From JAVBNU01 sp031551265 (GTDB taxonomy: Bacteria > Cyanobacteriota > Vampirovibrionia > Gastranaerophilales > Gastranaerophilaceae), in contig JAVBNU010000026.1 in the NCBI GenBank assembly GCA_031551265.1, positions 9,472 through 73,471 of the forward strand: 64,000 nt of DNA, written 5' to 3'. A model generated the notes under the pieces. It had not been told where the DNA came from, ran no database searches, and worked only from the letters and a program-made list of their open reading frames with translations. Positions 44,509-52,856 of this stretch are shown piece by piece; within the stretch, counting starts at the first letter, position 1; each line of letters starts with the position of its first letter. Made by a program: the position numbers and the translations under genes.

Positions 44509-44720
44509 AATTGTTCAAATAATTCATTAGGTTTAATGTGCAGTGCTCTTGCAATTTTGAATACATTTTCAACAGTTGTGTTGCGCTCACCACGCTCAAC
44601 CATACCAACAAAATTGGGTGACATATCAAGAATTTCAGCCAGTTCAAGCTGGGTCAAGCTACGCTCAATTCTCAATGCTTTCAATCTTTTCCCGAATTTT
44701 TGCAAATCTTTTTTACTCAT
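44505..44720 (-). CDS. Small XRE-family regulator
   Basis: A 71-residue protein that is almost only a helix-turn-helix domain: LKALRIERSLTQLELAEILD then MSPNFVGMVERGERNTTVEN. Its size and sequence match compact Cro/C.-type regulators. It is divergent from the 44841 gene and could repress it. No other genes are coupled to it. Confidence 0.85.
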   Translation of the reverse strand: MSKKDLQKFGKRLKALRIERSLTQLELAEILDMSPNFVGMVERGERNTTVENVFKIARALHIKPNELFEQF

Positions 44721-44840
44721 ATCTACATTTTCGTGGTAATATTGAAATACATAAACAAACCGACCGTGCGTTTTAATTCATAAGCCCTTATTATTATCAA
44801 TTTTTTTGAATAAAACTGCATGTGTTAGAAGGAGATTAAT

Positions 44841-45185
44841 ATGTTCAAACAATTATTTTCTTGTATAGTTGGTGGAATAAGTACGATGGCAAACAAAAAA
44901 GGAACTTTTATTAATTATGCCAAACAATTCCTAAAAAATGCGCCAAAGACTTATGCAAAACTGGAACCATACTTACCGCAACTCGTTGACAAATTATTTG
45001 AGTATTCCAATAGTAAAGGATATAAATTAGATGATGAAGTTGGCCTAATGGAAGGTGCTTTATATATGTTTGTCAAACGTATAGCAGAAGATGAAATAAA
45101 TAATTTACCTGTCTATGCTTCAACGTCTATTACTGAAGGCTTCATAGTATACAGAAGCCTTTTAGATGAATACCCTATTGAGTAA
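44841..45185 (+). CDS. Hypothetical protein of element B
   Basis: A 114-residue protein with a weakly hydrophobic start (MFKQLFSCIVGGISTM) followed by a soluble helical part. GAAGGAG lies before ATG 44841; an internal ATG at 44886 would give a 99-residue product without the hydrophobic start. No domain is recognised. It is followed after 21 bases by a secreted protein gene, probably in one transcript. Confidence 0.6.
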   Translation: MFKQLFSCIVGGISTMANKKGTFINYAKQFLKNAPKTYAKLEPYLPQLVDKLFEYSNSKGYKLDDEVGLMEGALYMFVKRIAEDEINNLPVYASTSITEGFIVYRSLLDEYPIE

Positions 45186-45206
45186 TAAATTTAAAAGGAA
45201 ACTATT

Positions 45207-45575
45207 ATGAAAAAATTTATTCTAATACTTTTATTGATGTTATCTGCGCCTATTATGACGGTACATGCTGAAGAAAAAGCCGGTACAGTACATGTGATTG
45301 AAGAAGCATTAGAAATTAATCCTAATATAGAAATGCTTGTAGACCATAGTTTTCAAGGCGGTGTGAAAGTTAAAAGTATCAAGATTAAACAAGTAGAAAT
45401 CATGCGTGATACAACGGTTGTGGTACATGGTGACATAACAGAAGGTGAGCCTAAAGGCATTGGTATAATAATTGAAATAACTGATATGAAAGGAAATACG
45501 TCTGAATTGTTTGGCTACCAACCCTTGCAAATGGGAGATTATACATTTCGTATCAAAGACCCGAGGGCGCAGTAA
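45207..45575 (+). CDS. Small secreted protein, beta-rich
   Basis: A 122-residue protein with a clear signal peptide (KKFILILLLMLSAPIMTVHA, cleavage after HA). The mature part is rich in beta-type Val/Ile/Lys patterns (VKVKSIKIKQVEIMRDTTVV) that loosely recall small OB-fold periplasmic proteins. No family is assigned. AAAAGGAAAC precedes the ATG. It would act in the cell envelope. Confidence 0.65.
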   Translation: MKKFILILLLMLSAPIMTVHAEEKAGTVHVIEEALEINPNIEMLVDHSFQGGVKVKSIKIKQVEIMRDTTVVVHGDITEGEPKGIGIIIEITDMKGNTSELFGYQPLQMGDYTFRIKDPRAQ

Positions 45576-45581
45576 ACTCCC

Positions 45582-45614
45582 ATAAACAGCTAGTTATACC
45601 TATATAAACCTAAG
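45582..45614 (+). repeat. 33-base motif, copy 2
   Basis: Shares ATAAACAGCTAG and TATAAAC..AAG with 44232-44264; the middle differs. It lies just past the stop of the secreted-protein gene. The following bases to 45823 hold no gene. Confidence 0.5.
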
Positions 45615-45823
45615 CTAAACATAATAATAACAAGCCTTAACAAGTCTCTTAAACTCAAATAGCCCTTCAATAATACCACACACTAAATCGGCGCCCTTGT
45701 ATTTTTGTTAATATTAATACCACTTAAGCAAAGATAGGATTTATTTCAATAGTTATACTATAAAATTATTTCACTTGAATTGATAGGAACATGCAGGCAG
45801 AAAAATACGAAAGGTTATAAATT

Positions 45824-46291
45824 ATGAATAAGAATAAAAACTCTACCGAAGGTGTATTTTGGGAAATTGTATTTGCTACCACTGTCATTGTCATCGGAGC
45901 TTGTTTGGTGATTTATTATTTGGGCTACATACATGGCAAGAATAAATTCTTTAATTCAAGATATGAAGATGGATTCTATAATTGTGATAAACTGTGGAAA
46001 GACCAAATAAAGAAAAAAGAAGAAGAGCAAAAGAAACAAATAACTAAAGACACTAAATTAATCTTGTATTATACAAGCAAAAGTTTTCCTGAAGTCAACA
46101 CTACTAAATATACACTATATAATGATAATCTAAAACTGTCTGCTTCATACAATGTTAATGAAGGAAATGGTAAAAGTGATTATTCAAATAATATTTATTA
46201 CAATGAAAATGATTTAATACTCAATATGCTAAAGAATGATATAGCAAAACAATTAACAGAAAAGTTTGTTATTGAAAGAGTTAATGAGTAA
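45824..46291 (+). CDS. Single-pass membrane protein of element B
   Basis: A 155-residue protein with one transmembrane helix at about 10-35 (EIVFATTVIVIGACLVIYYL), a coiled Lys/Glu-rich segment (WKDQIKKKEEEQKKQ) and a polar, Asn/Tyr-rich C-terminal part. AAAGG lies upstream of the ATG. No family is recognised. The next gene begins after a strong inverted repeat. Confidence 0.6.
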   Translation: MNKNKNSTEGVFWEIVFATTVIVIGACLVIYYLGYIHGKNKFFNSRYEDGFYNCDKLWKDQIKKKEEEQKKQITKDTKLILYYTSKSFPEVNTTKYTLYNDNLKLSASYNVNEGNGKSDYSNNIYYNENDLILNMLKNDIAKQLTEKFVIERVNE

Positions 46292-46433
46292 TTACAAAAT
46301 TACAAAAATTACGTTAATTTTTTAAGTTTAAAAAATTCGTTTTTATTATTTTTTTATTTTAATTTTTAAAAGTTTTGTGTAATTTTCGTAATTTTGTAAT
46401 TTTTATTCGTTTTTAAATTTAATATGGTATAAT
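46290..46433. promoter_or_regulatory. Inverted repeat and extended -10 promoter
   Basis: AATTACAAAATTAC (46290-46303) and GTAATTTTGTAATT (46388-46401) are perfect 14-base inverted repeats 84 bases apart, with further ATTAC copies around them. TGGTATAAT at 46425-46433 is an extended -10 box for the next gene, 20 bases before its ATG. Confidence 0.6.
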
Positions 46434-46453
46434 TGGCTTGGAAGGTAGTTTTA

Positions 46454-47554
46454 ATGAAAAAATTTAAGTTATTGCCAATAGATATAGGTTTTGATGATAG
46501 TTGTGTAACTCTGCCATACAGACAAGAAGCACAAGAGCTTTTCTTGTTGCTTGATAAGTATGGCAAAGATTTTAAAGATATTGATAATGAAGAAATCAAC
46601 GAACCTAATAATAATTTGATTAATAATTTGGTTAACTCCCTTGATAGCCTGAATGAACTTGAATTCATTATTGCCTTAAAAAAAGTACAAAAATTAAATA
46701 AATTTTATCCCATAACAATTAGCTTTAATAGAGATTTAGGAAAGCATTACAAGAATTTTGCCAAAGTAACCGCAGCCCTCAAAAGTTCTTCCTCCTTTGC
46801 GGATATAGTAAAAATGCTTGAAAGTAATTTTGATGATACGACAGATGAATTCATATCGTACATCAATGGTTTTAATTATTTATTGAGCCTCTTTAAGTAT
46901 GATACTAAAGAATTTCGGGAGTATTTAAAGCATTACAGGCGAAGTAAGTATATTTTGAACTACAGCAGCACTTTTGACTATTTAAACTGGCATCTTGAAC
47001 AAGATTTATTTGGTGAATTAAGAGATATTGGAAAGGCTAAAAGAGCTGTTAATGTTGAAATATTTAACTTTATGACTGCTAAAAAAATTGGCACCATACA
47101 AATAATAATCAATTTACAAACTGCAAAAAATGAATACACAGAGGATACCTACCAGATTGGTTTTAAGTCTGCAAACATTGAATATAGATACATTAAAGCC
47201 GAATGGATAGAAAAATATGGCAAAGCATTAGTTGATGATTTTACTGAAAAATCTAAGACATATGCTAAAAAAGAATTAAGCCGTAATGTTACTGAAATAT
47301 TGGAAGCACGATTGAGTACATTTGAGGATTTGATTCAGTTTCAGAAAGATTTGATTGCGTTACATAATGATTGTTATAAAAAAGAAATTTATAAAAACAA
47401 GTGCCAACACAAGATAAATAGCCATTCAAAACCTTGTGGCAAAGAATTTTTAACCTATGATAAACGTACCCCCTTCTGTTGTGAGTGTGTAGAAAAATCG
47501 AATTTAAATGCCCAAAGAACAAGAATGCACAGAGAGCGAAAAGCAAGAAAATAA
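46454..47554 (+). CDS. Hypothetical protein with C-terminal zinc-binding cysteines
   Basis: A 366-residue protein. ATG 46454 follows GAAGGT; a TTG start at 46433 would overlap the promoter box. The bulk is soluble, helical and unassigned. The C-terminus has cysteines and His in a ribbon-like arrangement (CQHKI, KPCGKEF, PFCCECVEK) and then a very basic tail (RTRMHRERKARK), which suggests nucleic-acid binding. It lies 287 bases ahead of the primase-helicase gene. Confidence 0.62.
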   Translation: MKKFKLLPIDIGFDDSCVTLPYRQEAQELFLLLDKYGKDFKDIDNEEINEPNNNLINNLVNSLDSLNELEFIIALKKVQKLNKFYPITISFNRDLGKHYKNFAKVTAALKSSSSFADIVKMLESNFDDTTDEFISYINGFNYLLSLFKYDTKEFREYLKHYRRSKYILNYSSTFDYLNWHLEQDLFGELRDIGKAKRAVNVEIFNFMTAKKIGTIQIIINLQTAKNEYTEDTYQIGFKSANIEYRYIKAEWIEKYGKALVDDFTEKSKTYAKKELSRNVTEILEARLSTFEDLIQFQKDLIALHNDCYKKEIYKNKCQHKINSHSKPCGKEFLTYDKRTPFCCECVEKSNLNAQRTRMHRERKARK

Positions 47555-47781
47555 GGCTCTTTGTAGTTTTTGCTTTCCTATTATTAAGTTTTGTTAAGCG
47601 ATATCGAAAAACTTTTTTTATATCGCTATTTTGTTTCGTTTTTTATTTTTGTAATTTTTGTATATTTTTTAACTCTTAAATTTTTAATTTAAAAAATATA
47701 TTTAATTACATATGGCTTCATATGTGACCAAAACCCTTGTTATAATTGGTTTTTAAAAATTGCGATGAGTGGCTAGATGCG

Positions 47782-47822
47782 TTAAAGTAAGAATGTAAGC
47801 GCTTACAAGTTTACTACTTTAA
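47782..47822. promoter_or_regulatory. Nested palindrome before the primase-helicase gene
   Basis: A perfect 14-base palindrome TGTAAGCGCTTACA (47794-47807) lies between complementary arms TTAAAGTA (47782-47789) and TACTTTAA (47815-47822). The AAAGGAGG ribosome-binding site of the primase-helicase follows at once. It may be an operator or, in RNA, a hairpin that limits translation. Confidence 0.65.
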
Positions 47823-47841
47823 AACCGAAAGGAGGCCAATC

Positions 47842-50697
47842 ATGGCAAAAAAATCAAAACTACAATTAAGTGAAGAACTTGTAATCGAAAAATTTGGACA
47901 ACCAAAGGAAATCAAAAATGGCGAATGGATTTATCCATGTCCTTGTTGTTTAGATGAAGGCGGTGACAGTGACCACGACCATCTAAAAATCAACATTGCA
48001 AAAGGTTTTATAACCTGTTTTGCCAATCCGGAACATTCAAAAGAACTGGTAAAACAATACTTTGAAAACTTTGAGTCAGAGCCCAAAGTTTCTACTGGTG
48101 ACCTTGAGGTAAGTCATGAAAAAGTACACTTAATGCACAATGAACTAAAAAACAACAAAGACGCTATGGAGCTTTTGTATTCAAAAGGTTACAATGAACA
48201 GACAATAAATAAAATGCAAATCGGACTTTATTGTGGCGATTGGTTTGTTTTACCTATGATAACACTTGATAATCAACTTGTTGGTTATGAGTTCAGACAT
48301 AGTAATAATTTCAAATTTTCCCATAAATCCAAAGGCTATGCTGATGATGAGCGGAAAACTTTGTGCCTGATTAATGATTCTGGCAAACAAGAAAATCTAC
48401 TTGTCATGGCAGGATTCAAAGACGGACATGTTATGTGGCGTTATCTTCAAGAATCAGGCAATCTTTTAGACTACACAGTTGTAACAGCTAGTAATGGCGA
48501 GGCAAATACATTAAGAGCTCTAAACGCAAACTCTGGTTTTGTTAAGAAATTCAAAAAAATAATTATTTGTTTGGACAAAGATAAAACAGGTAAAGCCAGT
48601 ACAAGGAAGATTGCTCTTGAGTTAGGTCTGCCTGTGCATGAATTAAAGCTACCATTTCTTAAAAACGAGGAAGATAAAAAATTCAAAGATTTTACGGATT
48701 GGTATAATCTTGCAAAAGAAATCGATTATAACGCTTCTATTTTGCCTGAAAAAGTAAAGCTTATACCTGAAAGTCGTATCAATAAATGTATTAGTAATGA
48801 AGATACTCTAAATAAAGCTAAACTTGTTGATATATCTAAATTATCAGGAGTTCAGGCGGGTATTTACCCAACAAAATACGGTTATTATGAGGTCTATTAC
48901 AAAGGACAAGACAATGAAAAAGCTTACTTAATAAGAAAAACTAATTTTACTTTTCACATCACACGAGAAGTAATCAGTAATAATAATAAATTTGATTTTG
49001 AAAAAGCACACAAGCTTGAACTTCACACTAGTATCAACGGAATAAAGACAAAATCTGTCATATTTTCACCTGATGATTTAACAAAACCAGAAAAAATATC
49101 TGAAATTCTCAAAACAAACGGTATCCATTTTTCTTGTTTAAGTGCAAACGAACTCAAAAGCGTTTTAGAAACTGAATACCGAGATTGCAACCGCATTTTG
49201 CATATATTTGAAAACCCGGGTACTGCAAAAGTAGGTGACAACGAATATTGGCTATATAAAAATGCTTGTGTTATTACTACCACTGGTGAAATTGTCTTAG
49301 CACAAAAAGATTCTTTGATGAGGCAAGGTGTAATCAAATTAGACAATGATTGCGAAATGGCGCTTGAACCGACAAAAGGAATGCATGCACCGGTATTGCC
49401 TGATGAAATTAAACTTGAATCTATGCTCAAAAAGTATAAATATCTCGAAGAAACTGCAAATTTATACAAAAGTATGCATGAAAAGTCGCCTGATTCGATT
49501 AATATTCTTACATCAGCTTTAATACGAAATACTTTAGAGTCATATAATGGAAGCATTGAACCATTTATGTTGCTTGGCAATATAATTATGTCTCCTGCCA
49601 TAGACACTGTTTATGAAGAAATTACAGGCTACCCTGTCAGCTATGCTTATGGTGAAGCACGTAGCGGTAAAAGTAATATTTTAACACTCGGTGCAAAAAT
49701 CTATGGATACAAGAGCAACTATCTAAGTGGTGGCAATGATACCAGTAACAATTTAATGCATAATATGGAATATTATAGCAAAACACCCATATTATTCTCC
49801 GAAATAGAAGCTAATATAAGAAAGCGTTTTTCTGAAAATGTTAAGGCTTTATATGACCGCATACCTAGAAAACTGATGAAAGCATACGGCGAAAATCAGA
49901 ATATCAAAGCTATCAATGGGACTATTCACTTCGCTACAAATGATATGATTCCTAAAAATGAACAAACAATGTCCCGTTTGATTTTTACCGAATTTAAACA
50001 AAATAATTTTGACTATACAAAAGCAATACCTTTCAACAGTGTACGAGATGATTTAATAGGTTTAATTTTGCCGCAAATGTTGCCCTTTCTTAATCATAAA
50101 AAATATATTGAGACTTTATTACGCAAAAACATTCTTGAAATCAAATTGCTTAAAGCAGAAAGTAAGTTGCAAATTGATGATAGAAGTGCTAACAACATTG
50201 CAGTTGCAAAAACAGGAATTGATTTATTATTCATAGTTGCAGGGATAGATTTGACAAATGCAAACAATGAAATAAAGCAAATGTTGGCAAATTATAAAGC
50301 TTATCTTGCTCAATATGCAGGTTTGGTTGAAACAAAAGACCATTTCGTCACATTCATGGAAATTCTTACAGAATTATTCAAGCAAGACAGACCTGCATCA
50401 GGGAAAGATTATAAACTTTATAATGGAGGATTGGCAATTTATCTTAAACCAATAATGCCGGCATTCCGTGAAATCTTAAAGCGAACCAGTGAACCCAACA
50501 CATATATCCCTACAGAAACAGAAATCAAACATGCTGCAGAAAAACACGGATGTGAAACCAATTATAATGTTGATTTCTCAGGAAAAACCAGACGGGCATT
50601 AGTTATTCCTAAAGATGTTGAGGGTGTGGATTACATAATATCCATAATAGGAACCACACCTGAAGAACAACAAAAATGTGCTGGCAAAGTGATATAG
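47842..50697 (+). CDS. Primase-helicase replication protein
   Basis: A 951-residue protein. The N-terminus has a CHC2-type zinc motif (WIYPCPCCLDEGGDSDHDH ... ITCF) at about 35-72. A Toprim-like region follows, with ICLDKDKTG near 244. A helicase/DUF927-like ATPase domain has Walker A YGEARSGKSNI near 603 and TPILFSEIEAN as Walker B. The usual Toprim Glu position reads VMAGFKDG, without Glu. It would prime and unwind DNA to replicate element B. AAAGGAGG precedes the ATG, and the excisionase-like gene follows by 9 bases. Confidence 0.85.
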   Translation: MAKKSKLQLSEELVIEKFGQPKEIKNGEWIYPCPCCLDEGGDSDHDHLKINIAKGFITCFANPEHSKELVKQYFENFESEPKVSTGDLEVSHEKVHLMHNELKNNKDAMELLYSKGYNEQTINKMQIGLYCGDWFVLPMITLDNQLVGYEFRHSNNFKFSHKSKGYADDERKTLCLINDSGKQENLLVMAGFKDGHVMWRYLQESGNLLDYTVVTASNGEANTLRALNANSGFVKKFKKIIICLDKDKTGKASTRKIALELGLPVHELKLPFLKNEEDKKFKDFTDWYNLAKEIDYNASILPEKVKLIPESRINKCISNEDTLNKAKLVDISKLSGVQAGIYPTKYGYYEVYYKGQDNEKAYLIRKTNFTFHITREVISNNNKFDFEKAHKLELHTSINGIKTKSVIFSPDDLTKPEKISEILKTNGIHFSCLSANELKSVLETEYRDCNRILHIFENPGTAKVGDNEYWLYKNACVITTTGEIVLAQKDSLMRQGVIKLDNDCEMALEPTKGMHAPVLPDEIKLESMLKKYKYLEETANLYKSMHEKSPDSINILTSALIRNTLESYNGSIEPFMLLGNIIMSPAIDTVYEEITGYPVSYAYGEARSGKSNILTLGAKIYGYKSNYLSGGNDTSNNLMHNMEYYSKTPILFSEIEANIRKRFSENVKALYDRIPRKLMKAYGENQNIKAINGTIHFATNDMIPKNEQTMSRLIFTEFKQNNFDYTKAIPFNSVRDDLIGLILPQMLPFLNHKKYIETLLRKNILEIKLLKAESKLQIDDRSANNIAVAKTGIDLLFIVAGIDLTNANNEIKQMLANYKAYLAQYAGLVETKDHFVTFMEILTELFKQDRPASGKDYKLYNGGLAIYLKPIMPAFREILKRTSEPNTYIPTETEIKHAAEKHGCETNYNVDFSGKTRRALVIPKDVEGVDYIISIIGTTPEEQQKCAGKVI

Positions 50698-50706
50698 GGG
50701 GTAATT

Positions 50707-50898
50707 ATGGATAACTTATTAAATATCCCTGAAACAGCTAGATGTCTTCGTGTTTCGCTAAGCACCCTTTATAGATGGGTGCACCAAAAGAAGATACAGC
50801 ATGTCAAAATCGGCTCCAGAGTCTTATTTTCAGAAAAACATCTCCTAGAGTTTCTTGATAGAAACACAATCATACCAAAAGGGGCAGGTCAATATTAA
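50707..50898 (+). CDS. Excisionase-like helix-turn-helix protein
   Basis: A 63-residue MerR-like/excisionase protein: NIPETARCLRVSLSTLYRWV then HQKKIQHVKIGSRVLFSEKH and LLEFLDRN. It probably binds near the att site and guides the integrase. GGGGGTAATT precedes the ATG, and it lies directly after the primase-helicase gene. Confidence 0.85.
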   Translation: MDNLLNIPETARCLRVSLSTLYRWVHQKKIQHVKIGSRVLFSEKHLLEFLDRNTIIPKGAGQY

Positions 50899-50913
50899 AA
50901 CCCGGCACTACAA

Positions 50914-50943
50914 GAGCACCGTAGCATAATTGGCACGGTGCTC
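50914..50943. promoter_or_regulatory. Strong hairpin between excisionase and integrase genes
   Basis: GAGCACCGT and ACGGTGCTC form a perfect 9-base stem around 12 bases. It lacks a T-run, so it is not a classical terminator. It may be a small structured RNA, a folded leader of the integrase mRNA or a protein site. Confidence 0.55.
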
Positions 50944-51045
50944 CGGCGCCCCTCTTAACCCCAAAGACAAGTTAGCAAAAGTTAGCATACAGGCTCGCGA
51001 ATAGGCAGCAACACGTTAAAATCAATATAGAAAGGCATAATACAA

Positions 51046-52173
51046 GTGGCAAAAGTATTCAAACGCAAATGGAAAAATAGAAAAGGTGAAGGCTCGACCT
51101 GGGCTTTCACTTATTCTGATACTTTTGGCAAACGCAAGATTGAAAGCGGCTTTGATACTAAAGCAGAAGCCGAAACAGAGCTTTCTAAGCGCCTTCAAGA
51201 AGTTGACAACGGAATGTATCAAGAGGTTAACAAGTCTCTCACCTTCGCTCAACTCGCTGAAAAGTTTATGAATCACTATGCTAAGCTACATCTTGAACAA
51301 TCAACTTATGACACACATGAAACCAATTTGCGGGTGCATTTAATGCCTATATTTGGCAAAATGAAGATTTTAGATATCACAACGAGTACAATTAATGAGT
51401 TTATCGTATTGAAAAAAGATTGTACAAATCTCTCAAACGCAACCATAAATAAGATTGTAGCACTTTTAAAAAATATTTTCTCAAATGCTTATCAAGATGG
51501 TATAATCAATCGCAACCCTTCTTTAAGAGTCAAAAAGCTCAAAGAAGCAAAGCCTGAACAGTTATTTTTGACAAAGAAAGAAGTTGATGCGGTGCTTGAA
51601 GCTGCAAAGCAACATTATCCTGATTTCTTCCCCCTTTTGTTCTGTGCGGTATCAACAGGCGCCAGGCAAGGCGAGTTATTTGCACTCACATGGGACAAAA
51701 TTAATTTTGTTGAGGACTATATTAAAATTGACCGCAGTGTATATAAAGAAAAGTTCAAAGCACCCAAAACGCTATCATCTATTAGAAAAATATACATTAG
51801 TGATGAATTGATTAAAATTTTGAAGTCATGGCGTCTGCGCTGCCCTCACAGCGAACTTAACCTTGTGTTCCCCAATAAGGTCGGTGGGTTTATGGACGGA
51901 CATAATATGAGGAACCGTGAATTTAGTGCTGTTTTAAGGCGTGCAGGAGTGACACGGGTGCGATTTCATGACCTTAGACATACATTTGCAAGTCTGTTAA
52001 TTACAAACGGTGCTAACATTAAATATGTTCAAAATCAACTAGGCCACGCCACAACTGATATGACATTAAATACATACTCGCACTTGATGCCTGAATCTAT
52101 TGATGAAGGTGTGCAAATTATGAATGGTATTTTTAGTTCGAAAGATAATGATGTCAGGAAGTTTGGGACGTAG
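51046..52173 (+). CDS. Tyrosine integrase of element B
   Basis: A 375-residue recombinase. It has an AP2-like arm-binding N-terminus (WAFTYSDTFGKRKIESGFDT), a SAM-like core-binding domain (about 65-160) and a catalytic domain with STGARQGE near 204, FHDLRHTFA near 307, LGHATTD and the nucleophile Tyr in LNTYSHLMPE near 342. It starts with GTG. It recombines element B into the tRNA-Pro 3' end. Its sequence differs strongly from the element A integrase, although both use the same tRNA. Confidence 0.93.
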   Translation: MAKVFKRKWKNRKGEGSTWAFTYSDTFGKRKIESGFDTKAEAETELSKRLQEVDNGMYQEVNKSLTFAQLAEKFMNHYAKLHLEQSTYDTHETNLRVHLMPIFGKMKILDITTSTINEFIVLKKDCTNLSNATINKIVALLKNIFSNAYQDGIINRNPSLRVKKLKEAKPEQLFLTKKEVDAVLEAAKQHYPDFFPLLFCAVSTGARQGELFALTWDKINFVEDYIKIDRSVYKEKFKAPKTLSSIRKIYISDELIKILKSWRLRCPHSELNLVFPNKVGGFMDGHNMRNREFSAVLRRAGVTRVRFHDLRHTFASLLITNGANIKYVQNQLGHATTDMTLNTYSHLMPESIDEGVQIMNGIFSSKDNDVRKFGT

Positions 52174-52267
52174 AGAATTAATATTATTAAAATAATTGGT
52201 TTTGCATTAATAATTTTGTTTTTTACTTATGTTAAAATAAGGTTAAATGGAATTAGGAAATCATTAT

Positions 52268-52630
52268 ATGGAAAAATTTTTACCTTATGTAACTGCAATC
52301 ATAGCCATTCTAGGTTTTGTATTTTCTGTTTGGAAATATATTGATTTGAAGAACAGGGAAGAAAAACGTTTAAACTATGAAAACTATAGTAAAATCATTC
52401 AAAATTTAAAAGGTGAACTAAACCATAATACTGAAATGGTCTTTTTAGAAGGTTCATTTTATGTGGCAAATGTATATAAATTATTGGAATTTCCTGAATA
52501 TAAATATATTTCGATTCCATTGTTAAATTTAAAGAAAGAAACTCTTAGTGTAGAAAATGAAAAACAATTAAAACACATAGAAATGGCTATCGACGACGTT
52601 CTTAAAAAGTTAACTCTTTTGAAAAAATAA
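52268..52630 (+). CDS. Small membrane-anchored protein near the right end of element B
   Basis: A 120-residue protein with one N-terminal transmembrane helix (LPYVTAIIAILGFVFSVW) and a charged, helical cytoplasmic part (KNREEKRLNYENYSKIIQNL). ATG 52268 with AGGAAA upstream is chosen; ATG 52247 with AAGG four bases before it is an alternative that adds 7 residues. No family is recognised. It lies between the integrase and the tRNA, an unusual position for cargo. Confidence 0.62.
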   Translation: MEKFLPYVTAIIAILGFVFSVWKYIDLKNREEKRLNYENYSKIIQNLKGELNHNTEMVFLEGSFYVANVYKLLEFPEYKYISIPLLNLKKETLSVENEKQLKHIEMAIDDVLKKLTLLKK

Positions 52631-52635
52631 AATCA

Positions 52636-52656
52636 TTTTGCAACAATTTTGCAACA
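52636..52656. repeat. TTGCAACA repeats near right end of element B
   Basis: TTTTGCAACAATTTTGCAACA contains two TTGCAACA units; 40703-40724 has the matching pair near the left end. They fit integrase arm-binding sites. GTTGCAAAATG and TTGCAACTC copies also lie at 52695-52732. Confidence 0.55.
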
Positions 52657-52741
52657 AAATCGCTTTTTTGGCAAATTTTAGGCTGAAATGCAAAGAGTTG
52701 CAAAATGCTTAAAGCTATGTCTTGCAACTCTTTTAACAATT

Positions 52742-52815
52742 TCGGAACGACAGGATTTGAACCTGCGACCCCTACCACCCCAAGGTAGTACGCTACCAAG
52801 CTGCGCCACGTCCCG
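52742..52815 (-). tRNA. tRNA-Pro (anticodon GGG)
   Basis: Read on the minus strand the gene begins CGGGACGTGGCGCAGCTTGG and ends CGTTCCGA. The 7-base acceptor stem pairs with one G-U, the D arm is GCGCAGCTTGGTAGC, the anticodon stem is CTACC/GGTAG with loop TTGGGGT (anticodon GGG), and the T arm has the GGTTCAAATCC sequence. CCA is not encoded. Its 3' end is the attachment site for both elements, and it remains intact after integration. Confidence 0.95.
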
Positions 52816-52856
52816 ATATTTTCATTATGCTATTTAATTTTCAATTTTCGTTTTTT

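Larger units (their letters stand above)
40535..52741. mobile_element. Integrative element B in tRNA-Pro (about 12.2 kb)
   Basis: Bounded by the 42-base att site on the left and the intact tRNA-Pro gene on the right, with its integrase next to the tRNA. It carries an XRE-ImmA pair, a Fic protein, small regulators and secreted or membrane proteins, a zinc-binding protein, a primase-helicase and an excisionase-like gene. No virion or conjugation genes are recognised, so it resembles a phage satellite or integrated plasmid. TTGCAACA repeats stand near both ends. Confidence 0.82.
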
